Positions 26,715-34,204 of a stretch of DNA of 64,000 nt are shown here, piece by piece. Where the stretch lies: positions 37,716 to 101,715 of the forward strand of contig CANLAE010000008.1 in assembly GCA_947488765.1 (NCBI GenBank), in the 5' to 3' direction. The notes below the pieces were generated by a model. That model did no database searches. It had not been told where the DNA came from and was given only the letters and a program-made list of their open reading frames with translations. Source of the stretch: Chitinophagaceae bacterium. Lineage in GTDB: Bacteria; Bacteroidota; Bacteroidia; Chitinophagales; Chitinophagaceae. A program made the position numbers and the translations under genes. Numbering within the stretch: the first letter of the stretch is position 1; each line of letters starts with the position of its first letter.

Positions 26715-27551
26715 CTATGATTTAATCCCTTGTTTTTTAAAATATTCGTTGAAAAAAATCATTTGGTATCTGATTGCATTAGCCCAATATTTCCAGTCAT
26801 GTTTGCCGGGGCGTTCTATATAATCATGGGGTATTTTTAAGGAGACTAATTTCTCATGTGTGGCTTTGGTCATGCCATAAATAAAATCTTGTAACCCACA
26901 GTCCATAATAATTGCAAGCGAATCTGATGGTTGGTTTTCAATTACATTTAATACACTCCAGTCGGTATAATATTTTTTGTTCAGAATAGTATCACCCAAT
27001 CTTTTGTTGACATCATAACCTCTTGTGATTAAGCTTACATTCAATGCACCACTCATACTGCCACATGCACCAAAGTTTTGTGCGTGTCTGAATGCAATAA
27101 ACATAGCACCGTGTCCGCCCATGCTCAAACCCGTAATAGCTCTGGCTTTGCGGTCTTTGATGGTTCGGTAATGATTATCGATATATTCAGGCACTTCTGT
27201 ACTAACATGCGTTTCATATTTATAAGTGCTGTCAACCGGGCTGTCGAAATACCAACTATTTACAGATCCATCAGGGCAAATAATCATAATGTTATCTTTA
27301 TCTGCTATGCTTTGTAATTCGGGAACTTTATTGATCCAATTGGTAGAATTTCCCATTGCACCATGCAATAAATAAACCACTGCATACGTGTTGCTTTTCT
27401 TTTTATAAGATGCCGGGGTAATAACGATCGTTTTAATTTCTTTGTGCATGCTGATGCTTGGAATAAAGATCGTATCAACACTAGCTTTTGAATTTAATGA
27501 AACAATTAAAATAATAAAAAACAAAAATATTTTTTTGATGAATAAGTACAT
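26715..27551 (-). CDS. Exported alpha/beta-hydrolase esterase (PF00756-type)
   Basis: Esterase-D/feruloyl-esterase-like hydrolase. The N-terminal 23 residues form a signal peptide. Motifs are YLLHGAMGNSTNWI (oxyanion region), the nucleophile elbow ITGLSMGGHGAMFIAFRH with Ser in GLSMG, an Asp candidate in IIMDCGLQDFIYG and the catalytic His in ERPGKHDWKYWANAI. 278 residues is normal. Likely periplasmic and active on acyl or feruloyl esters or similar; substrate not indicated by its neighbours. Confidence 0.88.
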   Translation of the reverse strand: MYLFIKKIFLFFIILIVSLNSKASVDTIFIPSISMHKEIKTIVITPASYKKKSNTYAVVYLLHGAMGNSTNWINKVPELQSIADKDNIMIICPDGSVNSWYFDSPVDSTYKYETHVSTEVPEYIDNHYRTIKDRKARAITGLSMGGHGAMFIAFRHAQNFGACGSMSGALNVSLITRGYDVNKRLGDTILNKKYYTDWSVLNVIENQPSDSLAIIMDCGLQDFIYGMTKATHEKLVSLKIPHDYIERPGKHDWKYWANAIRYQMIFFNEYFKKQGIKS

Positions 27552-27641
27552 AGGGCTTGATTAATGTAGAATGAAATTAATCAAAGGAATTGATTCAATC
27601 AAATTTGAAAGCTACTATTGTTTTATACTTAGAGGAGTAAT

Positions 27642-28283
27642 TTATTTATCTTCTTTTTTCAGTTCCTGAATGTCCTTAATGAGTTGTTCAATATCTAATC
27701 TAAGTGTTCCGTTATAAATACCCCTGATTCGTTTGTTTTTATCTACCAATAAAAAATGTTCGGTGTGTAAAAAATCTTTGGAGTCTTTTGTGAAACCTAA
27801 ATCTTCTTCGGCGAAGTATGATTTTCTAGCAAGGGTATAAATACTGTCTTTTTTCCCAGTTAATAAATGCCAATTTTTTGCGTCTATTTCATTGGCTTGG
27901 GAATATACATTCAACTTTTGTACAGAGTCAACCCAAGGGGCTACAGAGAAAGAAAGCAGTACAACATTCGTATCATTTTTAAATGCTTTGTCCACCAGTT
28001 TCATGTGATTGGTCATGACAGGACAAATGCTGCCACAGCTTGTAAAAAAGAAATTGGCAACATGAATTTTGCCTTCTATATTTTTTTGCGTGATGGTTTT
28101 TTTTTCCTGATCTGTAAAAGAAAAATCAGCGATGGTATGCGTAATTTGTTTGTTTACATCACTTTCGTTTTGTAAAAAAATGGGTGTAAAATTTGGCTCA
28201 TTATAGTAGGGTAATTGTTGCTTTTTTTCAGTGCAAGCAATCATTAGGCAACTACAAAGTATTAAGTAAACTATCCGATACAT
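27642..28283 (-). CDS. SCO1/SenC-family copper/thiol lipoprotein
   Basis: Membrane-anchored thioredoxin-fold protein linked to CuA assembly of cytochrome oxidase. Lipobox is CLMIACTEKK. The copper/redox motif CxxxC is present in FTSCGSICPVMTNHM and the distal copper-ligand His is in FLHTEHFLLVDKNKRI. 213 residues. It overlaps the end of the upstream MORN-like lipoprotein gene by 32 bases, and the YHYH gene precedes that without a gap, so the three form one operon. Confidence 0.9.
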   Translation of the reverse strand: MYRIVYLILCSCLMIACTEKKQQLPYYNEPNFTPIFLQNESDVNKQITHTIADFSFTDQEKKTITQKNIEGKIHVANFFFTSCGSICPVMTNHMKLVDKAFKNDTNVVLLSFSVAPWVDSVQKLNVYSQANEIDAKNWHLLTGKKDSIYTLARKSYFAEEDLGFTKDSKDFLHTEHFLLVDKNKRIRGIYNGTLRLDIEQLIKDIQELKKEDK

Positions 28284-28818
28284 TTTTACAATTTTTAGTT
28301 CCTAATAATCCATAACGTCTGCCTTTGATGATGATGTAATTGGCTCTTATTTTTCCGTTATCGTACCACATTTGTTGTGTTCCATCTTCTTGCCCATTTA
28401 TAAAATGGGCATCATGTGTTAATTTGCCATCAAAGTTCCATTCTTTTAATTCACCTTCGTAAGCATCATTTTTTGCAACAAACTCAAATCGTTTATTGCC
28501 ATTTTCCCAATAAGCAATTTGCTTTCCATTTTTTCTTCCCATTATGTATTCCCTGCTTTCCATTAATTGTTTATTCAGATACCATTTTTTACAAGTCCCG
28601 CTCAATAAACCATTGCTATAATGTTCTATCAATATTGTATCCTTTTTATTGGGATATACATTAAATAAGCAACCACTGAATTTTTGGTTATTCAAAAAAA
28701 CAACATCATTAATTGAAGTAATATTACTGGCAGATATTAAAACAAAAATTTCTTTTGGCTTTTCCGAAGTACAAGAAAAAGCCAAAAGAAAAAAGAAGGT
28801 GTAATAAAGTAATTTCAT
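28252..28818 (-). CDS. MORN/YwqK-repeat lipoprotein
   Basis: Lipoprotein signal FFLLAFSCTSEK (lipidated Cys near residue 16), then MORN/YwqK-like repeats: YSNGLLSGTCKKWYLNKQLM, MGRKNGKQIAYWENGNKRF, GELKEWNFDGKLTHDAHF and GQEDGTQQMWYDNGKIRA. Proteins of this kind are often annotated as YwqK-family antitoxins, but there is no toxin here and I would not use that label. It sits between YHYH and SCO genes: its ATG directly abuts the YHYH stop and its 3' end overlaps the SCO gene by 32 bases. Confidence 0.82.
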   Translation of the reverse strand: MKLLYYTFFFLLAFSCTSEKPKEIFVLISASNITSINDVVFLNNQKFSGCLFNVYPNKKDTILIEHYSNGLLSGTCKKWYLNKQLMESREYIMGRKNGKQIAYWENGNKRFEFVAKNDAYEGELKEWNFDGKLTHDAHFINGQEDGTQQMWYDNGKIRANYIIIKGRRYGLLGTKNCKNVSDSLLNTL

Positions 28819-29580
28819 TTATTGAGTTACTGTTCCTGGTGTGCCATAAAATCCACTACCATTCAAATATGGCGCATCGCTTGTAAAATGATAATGATAA
28901 ATTCCATTTGGATAATCAACTGTAGCATGTGTATGTCCATGATAAGCATCTAATTGACTACTAACTAATACCGTACCATTTTCTTCCTGTGGACCATAAA
29001 CTGGAAAACCATCCAATAAAAAACCCATTAAACCTGATTTGGTAGATTTTACTGTAGTTAAGTATAATGGCTCCACGTGATAATGATACATGCCTGTATT
29101 TTGTGGGTGACCATAGTACTTATCGAAACTAACTATCTCACTTGTTAAAGGTTGATTAGGGCCAGCATATTGATTGAAAAAAGGAACTCCATTTAAAGCA
29201 ATGCCAATAGGACCTAATGGTGTAGCGGCATGTGCTGTATTAACAGCAGGGTTTAAAGGTATTTTGAAAGTACCTGTTTGTTCTATTATTGAATTTGGAT
29301 TTTTTACAAATGTATAACCGGCGAATGTAGTTCCACTATAGGCCTCATACAAAGCATTTGTAGTAGGGTAGTAAGCACTTTTATGGTCTGGTAAGTCTTT
29401 TGTTTTGATGTAAACATAAGCACCATCTGAAGTAATACTAGTTGCACCATAAATTTTCTTGTAAACATCTGGTACTGTATTAGTAGTAGTATCAGCAGTA
29501 CTTGTGGTAGATTTAGAACAACTTATTGCAGCACTGATTAATAATATTAATGTGACTAAAGGAAGTTTTGCTTTTTTCAT
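28819..29580 (-). CDS. YHYH-domain exported lipoprotein
   Basis: Lipoprotein with signal LILLISAAISCSKS followed by a Thr-rich linker. The YHYH domain is defined by two motifs, MYHYHVEPLYL and GIYHYHFTSDAPYL, together with HGHTHATVDYPNG and FLLDGFPVYGPQEENG. The His clusters suggest metal binding, but the function of the family is not established. 253 residues. First gene of the YHYH–MORN–SCO operon; the association with SCO hints at a copper-related or respiratory role, which is inference. Confidence 0.88.
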   Translation of the reverse strand: MKKAKLPLVTLILLISAAISCSKSTTSTADTTTNTVPDVYKKIYGATSITSDGAYVYIKTKDLPDHKSAYYPTTNALYEAYSGTTFAGYTFVKNPNSIIEQTGTFKIPLNPAVNTAHAATPLGPIGIALNGVPFFNQYAGPNQPLTSEIVSFDKYYGHPQNTGMYHYHVEPLYLTTVKSTKSGLMGFLLDGFPVYGPQEENGTVLVSSQLDAYHGHTHATVDYPNGIYHYHFTSDAPYLNGSGFYGTPGTVTQ

Positions 29581-29616
29581 ATTTACTTTTTTATATCAGA
29601 CGTTCTTTCTTTAAAA

Positions 29617-29656
29617 AACCCTTCTGTAAACTCTAAAAGGATTTAACAGAAGGGTT
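29617..29656 (-). terminator. Rho-independent terminator of the M1 peptidase gene
   Basis: On the minus strand AACCCTTCTGT and ACAGAAGGGTT form a perfect 11-base stem with an 18-base loop, followed by a run of six T. It lies 21 bases after the M1 peptidase stop and separates it from the YHYH operon. Confidence 0.88.
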
Positions 29657-29677
29657 AACTAAAAAATATAGTGACAA

Positions 29678-32068
29678 TTATTTTTTCTTTTCAGCAGCTT
29701 GCATTGGATTCATACCAATTGCACCAGGGTTTCTTCTATTGCCAGCACCAGCTTTGAATAAGCTGAACTTACTAGGCTCGTTACTCATATTGCCCCAAGT
29801 GTTGTTGCTTTCATTAATGTCGGCTGTTTCTCTCATTGGGTCTAATTTGATTCCGGTTGCTTTTTTAGTAGTTATAAACACTTTGGTTACTTTATTTTCA
29901 TTCTTGCGCCAAATTTGTGCAGGAATTCTTTCTACTTGTTTGCTGCCATCTTCTAAAGTAAACTCTACAATGATTGGCATTACCAAACCGCCTTTGTTGC
30001 TGAAAGTAATTTCGTACAAATGTACATTGGCATATTTTGCTTTATCAGCATCAGTCAAGCCTTCCAGCGCATTAGCAGTTCTGGGAGCAACTGCATATTT
30101 TGCTGTATCGTATGGTTCAATACCTCTGTCATATCTCCAATAAAAATCTCTTAACGTTGTATCAGCATCTGTTTGAAAAACTATTTTTTTATCTGCTCTG
30201 TTTCTAATTTTTGAAATGTCATCAAAACCTGGAACAATTGGTTTGTCAATGCCTCTTGCCATTCCGTTTCTATCACCACCAAAGCCATTTGACATTGGTT
30301 TAGCTTCCGGATCAAACACTGCATGTTTTACTGTGTCAATTGCAATATCACATGGGTCAATTCCATAAAACCAACCTCTCCAAAACCAATCTAAATCTTC
30401 ACCACTTGCATCTTCCATTGTTCTGAATAAATCAGCAGGAGTAGGATGTTTGAAAGCCCAACGACGGGCATATTCTCTGAAAGAAAAATCAAATAATTCA
30501 CGACCCATCACTGATTCTCGCAAAATATTTAATCCTGTAGCTGGCTTGCTGTAAGCGTTTGGTCCAAATTGAATAATGTTTTCACTATTCGTCATAATTG
30601 GTTCTAGCTGATCTTTTGGCAAACGCATATAATCTGCAATGCTAAATGCAGGTCCACGACGAGAAGGAAATTTATTGTCCCATAATTCTTCAGTTAAGTA
30701 TTCAACAAAAGTATTCAAACCTTCATCCATCCAGCTCCATTGTCTTTCATCGCTATTAATAATCATTGGGAAAAAGTTATGACCAACTTCATGAATGATT
30801 ACGCCCAACATACCATTCTTTGTTGCTTCGCTGTAGGTGCCATCTTTTTCCGTTCTACCATAATTAAAACAAATCATTGGATATTCCATTCCATTGCTTG
30901 CTTCTAAACTTTGTGCAACTGGGTATGGGTAAGGAATAGAAAATTTAGAATAAGATTTAATGGTATGTGCTACTGCTTTAGTAGAATATTTTCTGTACAA
31001 GTTATAAGCCTCTTTCGGATAACCACTCATACACATTACTTTCTTGCCTTCAACATAAGCAGGCATTGCATCCCAGATAAATTTTCTTGAACTGCCCCAT
31101 GCAAAATCTCTTACATTGGTTGCAGTGTACATCCAAGTTTTTTTCTTATCAGATTTATTTAATTCAGCATTTTTTGCTTCTTCTAGTGTTACAACTTCAA
31201 CAGGCTCTTTAGCAGATTGCGCTAAAGTCCAACGCTTCAATTGCGCAGGTGATAACACTTGTGCGTAGTTGGTACATTCGCCAGTACTTAAAATAATATG
31301 ATCTGCTGGCACCGTCATTTGTACATTGAAATTTCCGAAGGTTAATGCAAATTCACCTCTGCCGGTAAACTGATGGTTTTGCCAACCCTGAAAATCGCTG
31401 TACACACAAAGACGCGGATACCATTGTGTCATAGTAAATAAAATATTTCCATCTTCAGGAAAAAGTTCATATCCGCCTCGGCCACCTTGTACTAATCGAT
31501 TGCTGATTTTATAATTCCAATTTACGTTGAACGTGAATGTTTGTCCCGGTTTCAACGGAGTTGCCAAATCAACACGCATCATTGTTTTATTTACAGTATA
31601 GCTGATTGCTTTTCCGGTAACATCACTAAGTTTTGTAATTTTTATACCAAAACCATTATCAGATTTTTCTTCCAGCATATTATCTAACATAGAAGTTGTA
31701 GCAGCTCTCGACATACTGCTGCCATCTTGATAGTTTGCATTGTCTTGATTGCTGTGCTCATTCTCATCTAATTGAAGCCATAAATATTTCAACACATCGG
31801 GAGAGTTGTTGTAATAAGTTATCGTTTCTGCACCTGTGAGTTTTGTATTTTTTTCATCCAACTCACACTTAATGTTATAGTCTGCACGTTGTTGCCAGTA
31901 TTTATTACCGGGCGCACCACTTGCAGTTCTGTATTCATTGGGTGTTGGTAAAATTGTGCCCAATTGTTCAAACTTATTACCATGATTACTCGTAGGGTTG
32001 TTCATGATATTTTGTGCTTGTGAAGTTGTAATGACAAGCACTAAAAAAAACGATAAAAAAACTTTCAT
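29678..32068 (-). CDS. M1-family zinc metallopeptidase (aminopeptidase)
   Basis: Exported gluzincin. A signal peptide ends TTSQAQ. An N-terminal beta-rich domain follows and then the catalytic centre HEVGHNFFPMIINSDERQWS with the third zinc ligand Glu 18 residues later in WMDEGLN, the HExxH-x18-E pattern of clan MA. The aminopeptidase exopeptidase motif appears as SNGMEYPMICF rather than the classical GAMEN. 796 residues. The C-terminal 80 residues are basic and Pro/Asn-rich. It is followed by its own terminator and preceded, 11 bases upstream, by the HupE/UreJ gene. Confidence 0.9.
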   Translation of the reverse strand: MKVFLSFFLVLVITTSQAQNIMNNPTSNHGNKFEQLGTILPTPNEYRTASGAPGNKYWQQRADYNIKCELDEKNTKLTGAETITYYNNSPDVLKYLWLQLDENEHSNQDNANYQDGSSMSRAATTSMLDNMLEEKSDNGFGIKITKLSDVTGKAISYTVNKTMMRVDLATPLKPGQTFTFNVNWNYKISNRLVQGGRGGYELFPEDGNILFTMTQWYPRLCVYSDFQGWQNHQFTGRGEFALTFGNFNVQMTVPADHIILSTGECTNYAQVLSPAQLKRWTLAQSAKEPVEVVTLEEAKNAELNKSDKKKTWMYTATNVRDFAWGSSRKFIWDAMPAYVEGKKVMCMSGYPKEAYNLYRKYSTKAVAHTIKSYSKFSIPYPYPVAQSLEASNGMEYPMICFNYGRTEKDGTYSEATKNGMLGVIIHEVGHNFFPMIINSDERQWSWMDEGLNTFVEYLTEELWDNKFPSRRGPAFSIADYMRLPKDQLEPIMTNSENIIQFGPNAYSKPATGLNILRESVMGRELFDFSFREYARRWAFKHPTPADLFRTMEDASGEDLDWFWRGWFYGIDPCDIAIDTVKHAVFDPEAKPMSNGFGGDRNGMARGIDKPIVPGFDDISKIRNRADKKIVFQTDADTTLRDFYWRYDRGIEPYDTAKYAVAPRTANALEGLTDADKAKYANVHLYEITFSNKGGLVMPIIVEFTLEDGSKQVERIPAQIWRKNENKVTKVFITTKKATGIKLDPMRETADINESNNTWGNMSNEPSKFSLFKAGAGNRRNPGAIGMNPMQAAEKKK

Positions 32069-32079
32069 AGTTATTAAAA

Positions 32080-32661
32080 TTAAAAGGGTAAACGTGTTAA
32101 TACCATCTGTAAAGCTAACCCGAAAATAATACCATTGCTAAACAATAAATATTCTCTTTGTTTTAGTTTAAATACAGATAAGCAAATAAAAGAAATTATT
32201 AAGACAGTTGTTGCAAAAATTAGTTGTGCAACTTCTATGCCTATATTGGCAAAAAGAATATTGAATACGGTTCCAATGCTTTTGCCTTCTAAGGCTACAA
32301 ACTCACTCGCAAAGCCCATTCCATGGATGAGCCCGAAACAAAGTGTAAAAAAATAGATCAAGGTAATTTTTGATGAATGACTTGATTTTTTAGCAATTAA
32401 ATTATAAATAACCGCAATGATAATAGTTAGTGCAATAAAGAGTTCAATCCAGTTTTTTGGAAAATGAATGATGTTGAAAACTGCCAGTGCCAGTGTAATG
32501 CTATGCCCAATGGTAAATGCAGTAACCAGCATCAATAATTTTTTCCAGTCGCTGAAATCATAACGTAACACCAATGCTGCCATGAATAATATATGATCCA
32601 ATGCACCCAGATTCATGATGTGCTCGAAGCCTATTTGAAAATAAATGGAAAAATTATTCAT
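32080..32661 (-). CDS. HupE/UreJ-family membrane protein
   Basis: Small integral inner-membrane protein with about six hydrophobic helices. The family signature positions are visible: FEHIMNLGALDHILFMAALVL in the first third, FTIGHSITLALAV, and CFGLIHGMGFASEF with paired His residues that may bind a metal. Family members are linked to nickel or other metal transport near hydrogenase or urease genes, but neither is present here. The context is M1 peptidase downstream and a divergent DUF6702 gene upstream. Confidence 0.85.
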   Translation of the reverse strand: MNNFSIYFQIGFEHIMNLGALDHILFMAALVLRYDFSDWKKLLMLVTAFTIGHSITLALAVFNIIHFPKNWIELFIALTIIIAVIYNLIAKKSSHSSKITLIYFFTLCFGLIHGMGFASEFVALEGKSIGTVFNILFANIGIEVAQLIFATTVLIISFICLSVFKLKQREYLLFSNGIIFGLALQMVLTRLPF

Positions 32662-32714
32662 GCTGAATGTGGAAAATAATGATGAATTTTATCGCAGCAA
32701 AATAATAAATATAA

Positions 32715-33203
32715 ATGGTAAATAGTGTACACCAATGGTTAATGATTAGTTTGTTCACTTTCTTACATCCGTTTTTTATCAGCGTGATTGAGATTAATCA
32801 CAATGCAAAGGAAAAATCGGTTGAAGTAAGTGTGCGGGCATTTGTAGATGATGTTGAAAGCACTTTGTCTAAAAACAATGACATAAAAGTTGATTTGAAT
32901 AATCCAAAAGATAAAGCTGCACTTGATCAATTGATTGCAAAGTATATGGCTCAAAAAATTCAAATCAGTATTGATGGAAAGTTACAGCCGATGCAATATA
33001 TAGGCTATGAAGTAAAGCAGGAAAGTGTTTGGGTTTATTTAGAAATTGAGCACATCAATACGCTTAAAAAAGTAGATGTGCATTGTAATTTGTTGTACGA
33101 TTTTCAACAAAAGCAAATCAATATTTTTCATGTAAAAGCCAATGGTAAAGAAAAAAGTTACAAGTTAGAATATCCTAAAACGATTGCTGGGTTTGATTTG
33201 TAG
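32715..33203 (+). CDS. DUF6702-family protein
   Basis: A 162-residue protein with an N-terminal hydrophobic segment (WLMISLFTFLHPFFISVIEIN) serving as signal or anchor. The rest has beta strands typical of DUF6702 (KEKSVEVSVRAFVDDVESTL, YEVKQESVWVYLEIEH). The family is uncharacterised and in Bacteroidota often lies next to HupE/UreJ and M1 peptidase genes, as here. It is divergent from the HupE gene with only 53 bases between the starts. Confidence 0.78.
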   Translation: MVNSVHQWLMISLFTFLHPFFISVIEINHNAKEKSVEVSVRAFVDDVESTLSKNNDIKVDLNNPKDKAALDQLIAKYMAQKIQISIDGKLQPMQYIGYEVKQESVWVYLEIEHINTLKKVDVHCNLLYDFQQKQINIFHVKANGKEKSYKLEYPKTIAGFDL

Positions 33204-33225
33204 GGATTTTTCAAACAATTTTTTC

Positions 33226-33353
33226 AGAATCATCAATGATCTGTGTTATCCATGTGATCTGTGAGAGATAATTTAAAGTTGCTCACGGATAGCACAGATA
33301 GCACGGATATTTTTTTTGTATGATTCGTGAAAACACGAATTATGGCTGAGCAG
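33226..33353. repeat. Hairpin-forming dispersed repeat, copy 1
   Basis: About 128 bases. The left arm ATCTGTGTTATCCATGTGAT and the right arm ending GCACAGATAGCACGGATA are imperfect reverse complements joined by AGATAATTTAAAGTTG. Most mismatches would be G·U pairs in RNA. A second small perfect hairpin, ATTCGTG-aaaa-CACGAAT, follows at 33323-33340. Nearly identical to copy 2. Confidence 0.85.
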
Positions 33354-33386
33354 TTTTTCAAATATTATTTTGGAATTTTTTTTCTT

Positions 33387-33513
33387 AGAATTATTAATGA
33401 TCTGCGTTATCCATGTGATCTGTGAGAGATAATTTAAAGTTGCTCACGGATAGCACAGATAGCACGGATATTTTTTTGTATGATTCGTGAAAACACGAAC
33501 CATCGCGGAGCAG
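33387..33513. repeat. Hairpin-forming dispersed repeat, copy 2
   Basis: About 127 bases, matching copy 1 almost base for base including the arms, the AGATAATTTAAAGTTG centre and the ATTCGTG/CACGAA hairpin. It ends seven bases before the stop of the convergent MmcQ/YjbR gene. Together copies 1 and 2 fill the whole 317-base gap after the DUF6702 gene. Confidence 0.85.
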
Positions 33514-33520
33514 ATCAAAT

Positions 33521-33844
33521 TTATTTCCCTTTCACCAAAGCATAAGAGTCATCTATCATTTCTTGCAGTTGACGGTTGTTCAATTGTCCATTTACAATGA
33601 TTGTATTCCAATGTTTTTTGTTCATGTGATAACCGGGTAATACTGCATCAGGGAATTGGTCACGTAGTTCCAAAGCCTTTTCAGGATTGCATTTCACATT
33701 AAATTGTAATGGAAGAATATCTAAACTTGCTAATAAAAATATTTTTCCGTTTATTTTAAATACTAAAGTGTCTTCTCCAAACGGAAAACATGCTTCAGCA
33801 TTGGGTTTGCTGATAGCGTATTCGTGCAGTGCTTCGATGTTCAT
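33521..33844 (-). CDS. MmcQ/YjbR-family protein
   Basis: Small single-domain protein of 107 residues in the MmcQ/YjbR (CyaY-like fold) family. Motifs are NAEACFPFGEDTLVFKINGKIFLLA, QFNVKCNPEKALELRDQF and PGYHMNKKHWNTIIVNG. Members are called DNA-binding proteins by fold similarity, but a role has not been shown for most. It stands alone between two blocks of dispersed hairpin repeats. Confidence 0.92.
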   Translation of the reverse strand: MNIEALHEYAISKPNAEACFPFGEDTLVFKINGKIFLLASLDILPLQFNVKCNPEKALELRDQFPDAVLPGYHMNKKHWNTIIVNGQLNNRQLQEMIDDSYALVKGK

Positions 33845-33960
33845 TTTGGAATTATGGTTCTAAAAAAGTTCTACCAAAAATACTAATAATTCTTGTGATG
33901 AGCTCGTTGGAAAATGATAATTACTACAAATTAAAGTTGTGTTTTTGCATGAATCACAAT

Positions 33961-34040
33961 GTGATCTGCGTTATCTGCGAGAGATACATTAAAGTTGCTC
34001 ACGGATAGCACCGATAGCACGGATATTTTTTTGTATTTTT
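33961..34040. repeat. Hairpin-forming dispersed repeat, copy 3 (degenerate)
   Basis: Starts GTGATCTGCGTTATCTGCGA and contains TTAAAGTTGCTCACGGATAG then GCACGGATATTTTTTT. It is shorter than copies 1 and 2 and lacks the second ATTCGTG hairpin. Confidence 0.75.
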
Positions 34041-34065
34041 TGTGATGAGAAAAACATGGCGTAGG

Positions 34066-34141
34066 TGATCTGCGATATCTGTGTGATCTGTGAGAAATAA
34101 ATTAAAATTACTTACGGATAGCAAAAATAGCAGCAATATTT
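34066..34141. repeat. Hairpin-forming dispersed repeat, copy 4 (most degenerate)
   Basis: GTGATCTGCGATATCTGTGT, then TGTGAGAAATAAATTAAAAT and CTTACGGATAGCAAAAATAG. The same layout is recognisable but many bases have drifted. Copies 3 and 4 account for most of the 360-base gap between the MmcQ and korA-like genes, which otherwise holds nothing I can support. Confidence 0.65.
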
Positions 34142-34204
34142 TTTCTCTATTGGAATTATGAATTTTAAAGCCCATAATTTTTAAACCATGGGCTTCAGTC
34201 AATA

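Noticed and set aside
28252-28818. YwqK-type antitoxin of a toxin-antitoxin system
   Set aside because: It is a lipoprotein with MORN-like repeats in an operon with SCO and YHYH genes, and no toxin gene is near.
33999-34202. 67-residue minus-strand ORF
   Set aside because: It lies across degenerate copies 3 and 4 of the dispersed hairpin repeat and has no protein-like features.
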